Source: Mesorhizobium sp. dw_380
GTDB taxonomy: Bacteria > Pseudomonadota > Alphaproteobacteria > Rhizobiales > Rhizobiaceae
DNA length: 64,000 nucleotides
Assembly: GCF_018588885.1 (NCBI RefSeq)
Contig: NZ_JAFFIW010000001.1
Coordinates: forward strand, 248,001 to 312,000
Reading direction: 5' to 3'
The position numbers and the translations under genes are program-made. The notes under the pieces are model-generated. The model did not search any database. It was given only the letters and a program-made list of their open reading frames with translations, and was not told the origin of the DNA. Below are positions 16,148-27,480 of the stretch, in pieces (position 1 is the first letter of the stretch; each line of letters begins with the position of its first letter).

Positions 16148-16546
16148 GTTGATGTTGACGTCGCGGCTCGCCGACCGCATCGACACCGCGAACCCGGCCA
16201 GCACATCGAACAGCGCAATGATCATCAGCGTGAAGAAGATGGAGTGCGCGGCACCCTTCACCAGCAGGAACTCGACCAGGAAGGCGACGAAGACCAGCGT
16301 CGACAGCAGATGGTCCATGATCGAGGCGGTGGTCGTGCGTGCCGACTTCACCATTTCGAGGAACAGGAAGATCAGCCCGATCAGCACCATCAGGTCGCCG
16401 AGCGTCATCGCGAACACCCCGCCCGACATCATGCGGAACGAGAAGACCTCGCTCGCCCACGGATCGTCACCGCCGCCGAAAATTCCGAGCAGGCCGAGAT
16501 TGTAAAGAATGAAAGGCACGATCAAAAGCGGGACGGCACCGAACAT
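16145..16546 (-). CDS. YqhA-like (TIGR00645-type) integral membrane protein
   Basis: This 133-residue protein has about four hydrophobic segments: GAVPLLIVPFILYNLGLLGIF; a segment through MTLGDLMVLIGLIFLFLEMV; LLSTLVFVAFLVEFLLV; and SIFFTLMIIALFDVLAGFAVSM. The pattern resembles the YqhA/TIGR00645 family of unknown function. GGAGACGCCAG precedes the ATG at 16546. The stop codon TAG lies in the end of repeat family A copy 1, so the last codons may have been altered by repeat insertion. Confidence 0.65.
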   Translation of the reverse strand: MFGAVPLLIVPFILYNLGLLGIFGGGDDPWASEVFSFRMMSGGVFAMTLGDLMVLIGLIFLFLEMVKSARTTTASIMDHLLSTLVFVAFLVEFLLVKGAAHSIFFTLMIIALFDVLAGFAVSMRSASRDVNIN

Positions 16547-16682
16547 CTGGCGTCTCCATATGGGGGCACCTTCTGTAGAATGCGCTACAGGCACGCCGTC
16601 AAGATTTTTCGTGCGAGCCCGCAAACACGGTGAAAGACCGGATGCAACAACCATGTCAGCCGATTGCCGGCTGACATGGTTT

Positions 16683-17642
16683 TCATTTTTGGCGTTTGAA
16701 TTGACCGGCGCGGACGGCGGCACCAATGACATTGAGGATGATGCTGCCTGCCGTCATCGACGTGATCTCGTTGAGGTCGCGTGCCGGCGCGATCTCGACG
16801 ATGTCGACGCCGACCACTTCTCCCTTGGCGAACAGACCCTTGATCAGCTCGATCGTCTGGCGAAAGCTGACGCCACCCGGCGATGGTCCCTCGACTGCGG
16901 GCATCACGGCCGGATCGAGGCCGTCGGCGTCGATCGTGAGGTAGTAACGGCCGCCATCGGGAATGCGCTCAAGCAGGGCGGCCGTGCCGATATCCTGCCA
17001 CTGGCCGGCGGTGATGAGGTTGGAGCCGTAGGCGCGTGCCGCTTCGACTTCTTCCAGGCGAGCGCTGCCTTGGCCGCGAATGCCGAGCTGGAAGATCGCC
17101 TCGATATGCGCCATTTCCGATGCCCGGCGGATCGGGCTGGAATAGCCTTCCCTGACGCCGTTGACATTGTCGCGCCAGTCGAGATGGGCATCGATCTGCA
17201 CCAGCGTTATCGGACCCTCGCCGTCGAGCGCCCGGAAAATCGGGATCGGAATGCCGTGATCGCCACCGATGGTGATCGGCAGCGCGCCGGCGGCGCGTAT
17301 CTTGCGGATCGCCGCTTCGGCTCTGGCGTAGTGCCCGGCAGAATCGGACGCTTCAGCTGGCACGTCACCGACATCGACCACCTTGATGTCCTGCCCGTCG
17401 AACAATGTGCCGCCAATGTCGAAATCATAGCGATCGAGCCCGAGGCTTATGCGCTGCGAGGCGCGCCGCACCGCGGTCGGCGCATTGGTCTGGTCGTTGA
17501 TCATCTCGTCGATCGTGTAGGGCGCGCCATAGGGCATGCCGATGATGACGACATCGGCCTCCAGCCTGTCGAGATCCTCGACCAGCGGGAAGTTCATGAA
17601 TGTCTGGAAGACAGTGCGCGGCGCGATGGTAAGCTTGGACAT
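16683..17642 (-). CDS. speB: Agmatinase / ureohydrolase family protein
   Basis: This 319-residue ureohydrolase carries the manganese-binding motifs in order: TIGGDHG, QIDAHLDWRDNV (D-A-H-x-D) and TIDADGLDPAVMP (D-x-D). Agmatinase makes putrescine and urea from agmatine, but guanidinobutyrase and arginase-like activities share the fold. The DAHLDWRD variant fits the agmatinase-like branch of Rhizobiales. The ATG at 17642 gives MSKLTIAPRTVFQTFMNFPLVEDL; the longer upstream frame is not supported. It stands alone on the minus strand. Confidence 0.85.
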   Translation of the reverse strand: MSKLTIAPRTVFQTFMNFPLVEDLDRLEADVVIIGMPYGAPYTIDEMINDQTNAPTAVRRASQRISLGLDRYDFDIGGTLFDGQDIKVVDVGDVPAEASDSAGHYARAEAAIRKIRAAGALPITIGGDHGIPIPIFRALDGEGPITLVQIDAHLDWRDNVNGVREGYSSPIRRASEMAHIEAIFQLGIRGQGSARLEEVEAARAYGSNLITAGQWQDIGTAALLERIPDGGRYYLTIDADGLDPAVMPAVEGPSPGGVSFRQTIELIKGLFAKGEVVGVDIVEIAPARDLNEITSMTAGSIILNVIGAAVRAGQFKRQK

Positions 17643-17851
17643 GCGGTCTCCTCTGTTCCCTCGCCTTCGCGGTTCCAGCAGTGAGATCTCGCGGGCGTGT
17701 TTCAGCCGCGAAAAATGGCAGCGAAGGCGTTCAACCCCAGTACAGCACCGCCACCCCGGTGAATATCGCCACCGACCGCCTTGCCTTTGGCATAAAGCGA
17801 ACCGCCGCACCTATGCCGGGGCATGCCCGGCCCGGAAGCCCGCACAACGCA

Positions 17852-17878
17852 AAAAGACCGGCCAGAGGCCGGTCTTTT
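17852..17878 (-). terminator. Rho-independent terminator after rpmF
   Basis: Perfect 12-bp arms aaaagaccggcc (17852-17863) and ggccggtctttt (17867-17878) with a 3-base loop. It is 30 bases past the rpmF stop codon and has T runs on both strands. Confidence 0.85.
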
Positions 17879-17907
17879 GCAACTCAAACCTTCGAAAAAA
17901 GCTGAAC

Positions 17908-18090
17908 TCAGCTTTCCTTGGGCGTCAGCACCTGGCGACCGCGATACATGCCGGTCTTCAGATCGATGTGGTGCGGGCGGCGCATTTCGCCGGAATTCTT
18001 GTCCTCGACATAGGTCGGGGCCTTGAGGGCGTCGGCCGAGCGGCGCATGCCGCGCTTGGACGGAGAGGTTTTGCGTTTCGGAACGGCCAT
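17908..18090 (-). CDS. rpmF: Ribosomal protein bL32
   Basis: The 60-residue protein begins [42 protein letters not shown], the standard L32 of the large ribosomal subunit. The zinc-ribbon cysteines are missing, as is usual for the zinc-independent form in alphaproteobacteria. A strong terminator follows. The mtgA gene lies upstream on the same strand. Confidence 0.97.
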   Translation of the reverse strand: MAVPKRKTSPSKRGMRRSADALKAPTYVEDKNSGEMRRPHHIDLKTGMYRGRQVLTPKES

Positions 18091-18231
18091 GGATATGCTC
18101 CACTACATGGTCAAAAGCCCCGCCCGCCCTCGTGAAAGGGCCATGTCGGGGCCTAAATCTGAGAAAGTCGGGTGCCTATACACGCCTGACACGGTTTTGG
18201 CCAGCACTGCGGTGAATTTTTTTAATATTGG

Positions 18232-18942
18232 CTATTCGACACAGCCGACATAGGCGCCGGAGCGGCCAGCCCTGCGCTCGATAAGATTGGCGAGCCGTCT
18301 GAGGCCAGGTCCGGGTTTTGCCGGGTTGCGCGCGATCGGATTGGGCAGGGTGACGGCGAGAAGTGCCGCCTGCCGGCGCGACAGCTGCTTTGCCGAAACG
18401 CCGAAATGGTGCTGCGCCGCGGCCTCGATGCCGTAAATGCCCGGCCCCCATTCGGCGATGTTGAGATAGATCTCCATGATGCGCCGTTTCGACATCACCG
18501 CGTCGAAATAGACGGCCAGCGGCAGTTCGACCACCTTGCGCACCGAGCCCAGCGGCCGTGACCACAGGAAGAGGTTCTTCACCGTCTGCATGGTGATAGT
18601 CGAGGCCCCGCGCGTCGCTTCGCCCGCCAGCGCATCATCGACGACGCCGCGCAATTCGCCGAGATCGACGCCGCGGTGGAAGCAGAATTGCCCGTCCTCC
18701 GACATGATGACCGAATGGGCGAGCACCGGCGACACGTCGTCGATCGAAATCCAGCGGCGGTCATAGCCGGAGAAGGTCGCCAGATCCTTCAGCATCAGCG
18801 TCGACACCGGGTGCACGAAGAACGGCAGGTAAAGGAAGGTCAGCGCCGCCGGGACAAGCGCCAGCACGGCGGCTACGACAATGCCGCGCCGGACCCAGCG
18901 TCTAAGATTACGGCGGCTCACGCCGCGCAATCTCGTCGCCAT
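18232..18942 (-). CDS. mtgA: Monofunctional biosynthetic peptidoglycan transglycosylase
   Basis: This 236-residue GT51 enzyme polymerises lipid II glycan strands at the inner membrane. It has an N-terminal membrane helix ([24 protein letters not shown]) and the GT51 motifs [13 protein letters not shown] with the catalytic Glu, [17 protein letters not shown], and [29 protein letters not shown]. No transpeptidase domain follows. The frame is open upstream to 19074 but enters an intergenic repeat there, so the Met at 18942 is preferred. Confidence 0.93.
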   Translation of the reverse strand: MATRLRGVSRRNLRRWVRRGIVVAAVLALVPAALTFLYLPFFVHPVSTLMLKDLATFSGYDRRWISIDDVSPVLAHSVIMSEDGQFCFHRGVDLGELRGVVDDALAGEATRGASTITMQTVKNLFLWSRPLGSVRKVVELPLAVYFDAVMSKRRIMEIYLNIAEWGPGIYGIEAAAQHHFGVSAKQLSRRQAALLAVTLPNPIARNPAKPGPGLRRLANLIERRAGRSGAYVGCVE

Positions 18943-19034
18943 GTCCAGCTTTTCGGTTTCATGATCGACGATCGGTTCCGCCAAGCCGCCCAACCCGTGC
19001 CAGAGAGCTCGTTTTGAAACTCGCTCCTGTGAAT

Positions 19035-19118
19035 CATATGATGGTGTTTTCGAGAACCGGAGCGGAGCGTACATTCGAGTACGTGAGCACCGGAAGCGCA
19101 GAAAACGCCTTCAGATGA
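19035..19118. repeat. Second, shorter copy of the repeat seen at 8841-8979
   Basis: It contains cgagaaccggagcggagcg and agtacgtgagcaccgg, then gaagcgcagaaaacgcc, which match the copy at 8841-8979. It lacks that copy's central 60-70 bases. It has imperfect terminal symmetry (atgatggtgtttt/gaaaacgccttcag) and lies between mtgA and the prenyl synthase gene. Confidence 0.6.
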
Positions 19119-19215
19119 CCGCAGGAGTAGAGTTTCCAAACGGGCTCTTACTGCTCCGGCATAATGGCGCTTGCCTTCTTGCGCAACGTCTGAGTGTCGG
19201 CTACCGCTCCCGGCC

Positions 19216-20133
19216 ATGACGAATGACGACGAAATGGCGTTCGAAATGGCGCTCATCAGACGGGCGGCCGCCGTCGAGGTGCTGCTGCGGCGGCTGCTCG
19301 ACGACCGCCCGCTTTCGGGCGAGATCGCGCGGCCCGGTCGTCTGATGGCGGCGATGCGCCATGGCGTGCTGAACGGCGGCAAGCGCCTGCGCCCGTTCCT
19401 GGTCATGGAAAGTGCAGCCCTGTTTTCAGCCGATGGCGAAGCCGCGCAGCGCGTCGCGGCGGCACTCGAATGCGTGCACTGCTATTCGCTGATCCATGAC
19501 GACCTGCCGGCGATGGACGACGATGATCTGCGCCGTGGCCAGCCGACCGTGCACAAGGCGTTCGATGAAGCGACAGCCATCCTGGCCGGGGACTCCTTAT
19601 TGACGCTGGCCTTCGACATCATCGCCGATGAAACGACTGTGCTGCCGGCGGAGCGGAGGGCCGCTTTGGTGGTGGCGCTTGCGCGCGCCGCCGGTGCCGG
19701 CGGCATGGTCGGCGGCCAGAAGCTCGACCTCGAAGCCGAACACACACCGCCGGATGAGGCCGGCATCATAAGGCTGCAGGCCATGAAGACCGGCGCGCTG
19801 ATCCGCTTCGCCTGCGAGGCGGGCGCCATCATCGCCGGCGCTCAGGCCCAGGATCGCGAAAGACTGGCCGAATTCGGCTCCGCGATCGGCCTTGCCTTCC
19901 AGCTGGCCGATGACCTGCTCGACCTGACGGCCGACGCCAACCAGATGGGCAAGGCGACCGGCAAGGACGCCGCCGCCGGCAAGGGAACGCTGGTGGCGCT
20001 GCACGGCGCGAATTGGGCGCGCAGCCAGCTGCAGGGCCTTGTTGGCCAGGCGCACGCGCTGCTCGAACCCTACGGCGACAAGGCGGCGCTGCTGAAGGAG
20101 GCTGCAACGTTCGTGGCGACGCGCAACAACTGA
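19216..20133 (+). CDS. ispA: Geranyl/farnesyl diphosphate synthase
   Basis: This 305-residue trans-prenyltransferase condenses isopentenyl diphosphate with allylic diphosphates. It has GGKRLRPFLVM, the first aspartate-rich motif HDDLPAMDDDDLRRG, GGQKLDLEAE and the second aspartate-rich motif AFQLADDLLDLTAD. Length and motifs fit the short-chain IspA group. The Met at 19216 gives a family-like N-terminus; an upstream in-frame Met at 19171 is unlikely. It acts upstream of ubiquinone and hopanoid synthesis, and ispG lies elsewhere in this window. Confidence 0.92.
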   Translation: MTNDDEMAFEMALIRRAAAVEVLLRRLLDDRPLSGEIARPGRLMAAMRHGVLNGGKRLRPFLVMESAALFSADGEAAQRVAAALECVHCYSLIHDDLPAMDDDDLRRGQPTVHKAFDEATAILAGDSLLTLAFDIIADETTVLPAERRAALVVALARAAGAGGMVGGQKLDLEAEHTPPDEAGIIRLQAMKTGALIRFACEAGAIIAGAQAQDRERLAEFGSAIGLAFQLADDLLDLTADANQMGKATGKDAAAGKGTLVALHGANWARSQLQGLVGQAHALLEPYGDKAALLKEAATFVATRNN

Positions 20134-20177
20134 GAGTGCGCCCCGATATCCGTGAGGCAAAAGGGAGATCAGCTTCG

Positions 20178-20933
20178 ATGTCGTCCAATCTGTTCGATCT
20201 CAGCGGGCGGCGGGCCCTCGTAACCGGCTCGTCGCAAGGCATTGGGTTCGCTTTGGCCAAAGGCCTGGCGCAAGCCGGCGCCAGCGTGGTCCTCAATGGT
20301 CGTGACGCGGCGAAGCTCGGCGCCGCGGCCACGCAGATCCCCGGGGCCGAAACGCTCGCTTTCGACGCGACCGACCATGACGCGGTTCGCTCCGCGATCG
20401 ACCATTTCGAGCTGTCCCGCGGACCGCTCGACATAGTGGTGAACAATGCCGGCATGCAGTTCCGCACGCCGCTCGAGGATTTTCCCGCCGATGCATTCGA
20501 GCGCCTGCTGCAGACCAATGTCGCCAGCGTCTTCCATGTCGGCCAGGCTGTCGCGCGCCATATGATCAGGCGGGGCCGCGGCAAGATCATCAACATCGCC
20601 TCGGTGCAGACAGCACTTGCCCGCCCCGGCATCGCGCCCTACACGGCAACGAAGGGCGCTGTCGGCAACCTGACCAAGGGCATGGCGACGGACTGGGCCA
20701 GGTTCGGCCTGCAGTGCAACGCCATCGCACCAGGCTATTTCGACACCCCGCTCAATGCAGCGCTTGTCGCCGATCCGGCATTCACCACCTGGCTCGAGAA
20801 GCGCACGCCGGCCGGCCGCTGGGGCAAGGTGGAGGAACTGGTCGGGGCCTGTGTGTTCCTGGCCTCCGATGCCTCGTCCTTCGTCAACGGCCAAGTCCTT
20901 TATGTCGACGGCGGCATCACCGCATCGATCTGA
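20178..20933 (+). CDS. SDR family oxidoreductase (gluconate 5-dehydrogenase-like)
   Basis: This 251-residue short-chain dehydrogenase has the cofactor fingerprint ALVTGSSQGIGFALAKGLAQAG, NNAGMQFR, the catalytic Ser in NIASVQTALARPG and YTATKGA with Tyr and Lys. It ends DASSFVNGQVLYVDGGITASI. The IdnO-like substrate loop (NAIAPGYFDTPLN) suggests gluconate or keto-gluconate reduction, but SDR specificity cannot be read reliably. It starts 45 bases after the prenyl synthase gene, so they may share a transcript. Confidence 0.88.
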   Translation: MSSNLFDLSGRRALVTGSSQGIGFALAKGLAQAGASVVLNGRDAAKLGAAATQIPGAETLAFDATDHDAVRSAIDHFELSRGPLDIVVNNAGMQFRTPLEDFPADAFERLLQTNVASVFHVGQAVARHMIRRGRGKIINIASVQTALARPGIAPYTATKGAVGNLTKGMATDWARFGLQCNAIAPGYFDTPLNAALVADPAFTTWLEKRTPAGRWGKVEELVGACVFLASDASSFVNGQVLYVDGGITASI

Positions 20934-21045
20934 TCCGCCGCGCTGCCGCGCGGACGAGCAATCGCGCCGCCGCGCGAACGAAATCTTAATGTAAATGAAG
21001 CGTAATCCCGACCATTAGAATAATGCGTATGTGTTGGGGTTGCGC

Positions 21046-23385
<2,340 letters not shown>

Positions 23386-23407
23386 CCTTGGCCGGTCGAT
23401 TGCCCGA

Positions 23408-24145
23408 TCAGCGCAGCCGGCCGATCGGGATTATTTCCGGCGACGTGGCGACATAGGGTGCGCCCTGCCAGTCACCGAGCCACTGCTCGACCAGCAGGCC
23501 GGCCTCGCCGAGCATCCTCTCAAGATCTTCCTTTGCCGGGAACGCTATCTTCGATTCGGCCCCCAGGACCTTTCCGCCGCCAGGAATTTCATAGAACGTC
23601 GAATAGGTGACGATGGCGGTCTCAGCATCGCGTTCAACGTCATTCCAGGATTTCACCGCGCCAAGGCTGGGATGCATTACTATCCGTTCGGAGCGCTGAG
23701 GCGTCCATTCCAGCCATTCCTTCGCGGCAGGATTTCGAGTGTCGAAAATGAAGCGACCATCCGGAGCAAGATGATCGGCGATAGTGCGCAGGACTGCCTT
23801 TTGGTCCTCCTCTGTCAGAAACACCTGAAAGGCATGCCCGGTCAGCAGCACCAACTCGAAGCGCCGGCCGAGCCGAACTGTTCGCGCATCTCCCTCAACC
23901 CAGTCGACCTTGTCTCCACCAGGTCTGCCGCGCCCGACGTCGAGCATCGGCGATGCCGGATCGACGCCAGTGACATTGCGCCCTTGGATGAGCGCCGCGG
24001 CCAGCTGCCCGGTGCCGCAGCCGAGATCAAGAACTGAGCGGGCACTGCCGGCGAATCCAAGACAATAATTGAAATCGTCACCGCCTGTGTTCTCGATATC
24101 GTAGAACTGGACGAGATCAGGATCGCTATAAAGTCTGTAGGTCAT
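23408..24145 (-). CDS. Class I SAM-dependent methyltransferase
   Basis: This 245-residue methyltransferase shows motif I VLDLGCGTGQLAAALI, motif II VTGVDPASPMLDVGRG and the post-I acidic residue region VEGDARTVRLGRRFELVLLTGHAFQVFLTEED. The last of these is typical of methyltransferase-25 proteins, in which a phenylalanine-rich helix follows. The ATG at 24145 gives MTYRLYSDPDLVQFYDIEN. It converges with the histidine kinase gene. The substrate is unknown. Confidence 0.88.
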   Translation of the reverse strand: MTYRLYSDPDLVQFYDIENTGGDDFNYCLGFAGSARSVLDLGCGTGQLAAALIQGRNVTGVDPASPMLDVGRGRPGGDKVDWVEGDARTVRLGRRFELVLLTGHAFQVFLTEEDQKAVLRTIADHLAPDGRFIFDTRNPAAKEWLEWTPQRSERIVMHPSLGAVKSWNDVERDAETAIVTYSTFYEIPGGGKVLGAESKIAFPAKEDLERMLGEAGLLVEQWLGDWQGAPYVATSPEIIPIGRLR

Positions 24146-24200
24146 GGCGGGCCTATAACCGAAATTTCTGCCGGGTGCGACTGTGGACTTGTCGGTTCGG

Positions 24201-25181
24201 CTACCGGTTGCGCACCACCACGCACGCCCCGCCGACGCTCTGCAGTTTTTGGCAGATGACATTGGCGGCGGCGCGGTCATCGACCCCGATCCTGACCGCA
24301 TAGATGCCGCGGCGGCCGATCGGCGTGCGCACCCGGCTGACCACCGGGTCATGGTTGGCAAGCATTGCCGGAAACCGGCTCCGCACCCGCAGCCATTGGC
24401 TGATTGCGGCACTGCGGCGGAAATTGCCGGCCACCTGGATGCCCCATGGCTTGATGTTGATCGAGGCCATCGCCACGGTCTGCGACATGATCACCGGTAG
24501 CCTGCGGCAGGCGACGGCGAAATCCGTTTTGGCGTCGAGCGGCTCGACTTTTCCGGCGTAGGCCTGGTCGGCAAACTTGTCGACCGGCTCGCCCATGATG
24601 TCGAAGACATAGCTCTCGGTCTCCATCGGCAGGAAGCCGCCCGAACCAAGCCAGCGCGCCACCCGGTTTTCGCCGGCATTGTAGGCGGCGGCTGCCAGGC
24701 CAAGATTGCCGTAGCTGGTTTTCATTTCGGCAAGATACTTCGCCGAGGCCGGGATCGCCTGGTTGATGTCGAAGGAATTTTCGAGCCCCCGCATCTTGGC
24801 GGTGCCCGGCATGAACTGGGCAATTCCTTCGGCGCCGACCGGGCTGACGGCGTTGCGATCGAACCGGCTTTCCTTCCAGATCAGCCGGGCGAAGAAATCC
24901 CGCGGCAGGCCGTTCTGGTCGGCATGTGCCTGGATCAGCTTGCAGACCTGGTCGATCAGTCTCTGCTTGGCCGATTGCGGCGGATCCGCCTGAACGAGTG
25001 TCGGCCAGCCCAGCCCGCACAGCAGGATCAAAGCAATTCCAGGAAAAGTGTGAAACGGTTTTCGCGGGAAAAGCGCATGGCGCTTTCCCTTGGGAATTGC
25101 GTCAAGACAAAGAGGTAAAGCGGTTCGGCGTTTCCTCGAAACGATGAGCCGCTTTAGCGTCGCCCAGAGGAAACGCGGCAT
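24201..25181 (-). CDS. Lytic transglycosylase (SLT domain)
   Basis: This 326-residue protein cleaves glycan strands of peptidoglycan. The SLT domain runs FFARLIWKESRFDRNAVSPVGAEGIAQFMPGTAKMRG (catalytic Glu in KESRF) to AAAYNAGENRVARWL. The C-terminal half has a SPOR-like pattern (VRTPIGRRGIYAVRIG...ANVICQKLQSVGGACVVV). The export signal IALILLCGLGWPTLVQA starts only near residue 48. Codons 11-47 are the translation of repeat family A copy 2 (25029-25156), as if the repeat were inserted in frame between MPRFLWATLK and the hydrophobic core. No alternative start codon exists after the repeat. It follows ispG by only 5 bases. Confidence 0.88.
   Translation of the reverse strand: MPRFLWATLKRLIVSRKRRTALPLCLDAIPKGKRHALFPRKPFHTFPGIALILLCGLGWPTLVQADPPQSAKQRLIDQVCKLIQAHADQNGLPRDFFARLIWKESRFDRNAVSPVGAEGIAQFMPGTAKMRGLENSFDINQAIPASAKYLAEMKTSYGNLGLAAAAYNAGENRVARWLGSGGFLPMETESYVFDIMGEPVDKFADQAYAGKVEPLDAKTDFAVACRRLPVIMSQTVAMASINIKPWGIQVAGNFRRSAAISQWLRVRSRFPAMLANHDPVVSRVRTPIGRRGIYAVRIGVDDRAAANVICQKLQSVGGACVVVRNR
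25029..25156 (+). repeat. Intergenic repeat family A, copy 2, inside the lytic transglycosylase reading frame
   Basis: It shares caattccaggaaaagtgtga, acggtttt, aaaagcgca, gaattgcgtcaa and acaaagag with the copies at 16022 and 27707. Unlike them it lies within a coding frame on the minus strand, which it keeps open. Confidence 0.8.
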
Positions 25182-25186
25182 CTGAT

Positions 25187-26440
25187 CTACTCTGCCGCGG
25201 CCTTGCCGCCGCGACCAAACCTCTGCTCGATATAGTCGGCGACCATTTTCTCGAAATCCGCTGCGATCGACGGCCCGCGCAGCGTTGCCGCCTTCTTGCC
25301 GTCGACGAAGACGGGTGCCGTCGGCGTCTCGCCGGTGCCGGGCAGCGAAATGCCGATGTCGGCATGCTTGGATTCACCCGGGCCGTTGACGATGCAGCCC
25401 ATCACCGCGACCTTGAGGTTCTCGACGCCGGGATATTTCTCGCGCCATACCGGCATGTTCTTGCGCAGGTCCGCCTGGATGTTCTGGGCGAGTTCCTGGA
25501 ACACTGTGGACGTCGTGCGTCCGCAGCCGGGGCAAGCGGCGACGATCGGCACGAACTGCCGGAAGCCCATGGTCTGCAGCAATTCCTGCGCCACCTGCAC
25601 CTCGCGCGTGCGGTCGCCATTCGGCTCCGGCGTCAGCGAGATGCGGATGGTGTCGCCGATGCCTTGCTGCAAGAGGATGCCCATCGCCGCCGACGAGGCG
25701 ACGATGCCCTTCGAGCCCATGCCAGCCTCGGTGAGGCCGAGATGCAGCGCATGGTTGGAGCGGGTGGCAAGTTCGGTGTAGACGGCGATCAGATCCTGCA
25801 CGCCGCTGACCTTGGCCGACAGGATGATCTTTTCGCGGCCAAGGCCGATCTCTTCGGCCATCTCTGCCGACAGGATCGCCGACTGCACGATCGCCTCGCG
25901 CATCACCTCCTGCGCCGTCAGCGGAAAACCCTTGGCCTGGTTGTCGTCCATCAGCCGGGTCAGGAGCTCCTGGTCGAGCGAGCCCCAGTTGACGCCGATG
26001 CGCACCGGCTTGTCGTGCTTTATCGCCATCTCGACGATATCAGTGAACTGCCGGTCCTTCTTGTCCTTGAAGCCGACATTGCCCGGATTGATGCGGTATT
26101 TGGCCAGCGCCTCGGCGCAGGCCGGATGATCGGCCAGAAGCTTGTGGCCGATATAGTGGAAATCGCCGACCAGCGGCACGTTGATGCCGAGCCGCTGAAG
26201 CCGCTCGTGAATGCGCGGCACGGCCGCCGCACTCTCGTCGCGGTCGACGGTGATGCGCACAATCTCCGAGCCGGCTCGGTGCAGCGCCGCGACCTGCGCA
26301 ACGGTCTGGTCGATATCTGCGGTGTCGGTGTTGGTCATCGACTGCACGACAACCGGCGCACCGCCGCCGACGACCACGCCGCCGACATCGACGCCGACCG
26401 AGGTGCGGCGAGGGAAGGGAAAGGAAAAATATCCGGTCAT
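25187..26440 (-). CDS. ispG: 4-hydroxy-3-methylbut-2-en-1-yl diphosphate synthase (IspG/GcpE)
   Basis: This 417-residue iron-sulfur enzyme makes HMBPP in the MEP isoprenoid pathway. It has the TIM barrel ([59 protein letters not shown]) and the [4Fe-4S] cysteines in ACPGCGR and [10 protein letters not shown]. The Met at 26440 is chosen; the longer frame to 26662 is unsupported. It appears to be the first gene of a two-gene unit with the lytic transglycosylase. Confidence 0.95.
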   Translation of the reverse strand: MTGYFSFPFPRRTSVGVDVGGVVVGGGAPVVVQSMTNTDTADIDQTVAQVAALHRAGSEIVRITVDRDESAAAVPRIHERLQRLGINVPLVGDFHYIGHKLLADHPACAEALAKYRINPGNVGFKDKKDRQFTDIVEMAIKHDKPVRIGVNWGSLDQELLTRLMDDNQAKGFPLTAQEVMREAIVQSAILSAEMAEEIGLGREKIILSAKVSGVQDLIAVYTELATRSNHALHLGLTEAGMGSKGIVASSAAMGILLQQGIGDTIRISLTPEPNGDRTREVQVAQELLQTMGFRQFVPIVAACPGCGRTTSTVFQELAQNIQADLRKNMPVWREKYPGVENLKVAVMGCIVNGPGESKHADIGISLPGTGETPTAPVFVDGKKAATLRGPSIAADFEKMVADYIEQRFGRGGKAAAE

Positions 26441-26680
26441 GCCGGCAGCCTTTTGTCTCTGAAGCCCCGTACGCCCACTCGGACGCACGAAGACTCCCGG
26501 GGCCGATGCGCTGAAGTCCGGGCATGAGGTGGAGGAGCAAAGATGGCTTGTCAATGGCGACAGGTCGCCACTGGCAGCAATTGACGCTCTACAATTTCCT
26601 TGACGCCGGAGTTTTGACGGGTCGCTTGCGCTGCGGTCCGCATGCCTTGGCGATTGGCGCAAACGCCTGTCGCTTCGTCA
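26441..26680. other. Gene-free stretch upstream of ispG
   Basis: About 240 bases before the palindromic element at 26681 with no convincing coding frame. It should hold the ispG promoter, but I cannot pick out a clear -35/-10 pair. Confidence 0.35.
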
Positions 26681-26850
26681 ATCCTGGGGCGGAGCAAGGA
26701 GCAAAGCGACGCAGCGCAGACCCCAGGATTCATGACATCCGAGTGTTGCTGCGTGCAGAATTCTGCTCCGCTGCGCTCGTCGACCAGGGTTACGGCATGG
26801 ATCCTCGGGTCTTCGCGACGCCGCTCTGCGGCTGCTCCGCCCGTGGATAA
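26681..26850 (+). repeat. Long palindromic element family B, copy 1 (about 170 bp)
   Basis: It starts atcctggggcgg and ends ctgctccgcccgtggat, with inner gacgcagcgcagaccccaggat and ggcatggatcctcgggtcttcgcgac. An inverted copy is at 50516-50684. The arms are complementary and give a long hairpin. Hypothetical frames that cross it are probably not genes. The following 26851-27062 holds nothing recognisable. Confidence 0.7.
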
Positions 26851-27062
26851 CGAAATTTGGGAGGCTTCGGCCAATCTCGAATGTTTATGATGATCAACCG
26901 AAACGAATGATGGAACCTTGTGACAGCCGAAGCGGAGATTGGGCTGATGAAGGCCAGCTTCCGGCTCATGGCGCAGCGCTGAAAACCAAAACCCATCACA
27001 CCGGCGGCGGTTGCCGCCGGCAAGGAAGACCGCAAGTGGTGAGCGGCTATGTCAGTTGAGCA

Positions 27063-27242
27063 TCAATGGGTGGTCGGTTGCGCTTTCAGTTTCTCAATCG
27101 CATCCTTGAGTGCCAGCTTGCGTCGCTTGAGATTCACGATTTCGAGGTCGTCCACCGACGGGTGGTTCATCGCGTCATCGATTTCGCGTTCGATGTCGCC
27201 GTGTTTCCGCTGCAACTCATCAAGATGGGATGCAAGAGACAT
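27063..27242 (-). CDS. YdcH (DUF465) family small protein (59 aa)
   Basis: A 59-codon minus-strand frame (MSLASHLDELQRKHGDIEREIDDAMNHPSVDDLEIVNLKRRKLALKDAIEKL) matches the DUF465/YdcH family. It has an N-terminal helix with HxxLxxxHxxxxxxI spacing and a LKRRKLALKDAI motif. An AGGGAGA site precedes the ATG. It is divergent from a second YdcH-like gene at 27481. The family is a short coiled-coil of unknown function. Confidence 0.85.
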   Translation of the reverse strand: MSLASHLDELQRKHGDIEREIDDAMNHPSVDDLEIVNLKRRKLALKDAIEKLKAQPTTH

Positions 27243-27480
27243 GATTGGTTCTCCCTTTCATGGTTTCCTCGATTGCAGCCGCCACTGCGCGTCCACCGCA
27301 GGTCGCTTCTGTGACGGCACAATGACAGTGTGCCACCTTCCGGCTGGGATGTCGAATGCTGCGTGGTAGCATTCCACGTCAATGTGAAATGTGATATTGG
27401 CTGCGCGCCGGTGGCAGAAATTGCCGCCCCCGCCCAATCAGGCCCAGTTTTGGGCGCCGCAGACGTGCAGACGGTAGAGA

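Noticed and set aside
16573..16590. ctgtag/ctacag palindrome upstream of the YqhA-like gene
   Set aside because: Only 6-bp arms and no second copy; too weak to call an operator.
25364..26527. A long plus-strand frame opposite ispG
   Set aside because: ispG is certain on the other strand; the long frame results from codon bias.
26551..26874. A 107-codon minus-strand frame
   Set aside because: It runs through the family B palindromic element, whose second copy at 50516 gives the same kind of translation; not a gene.
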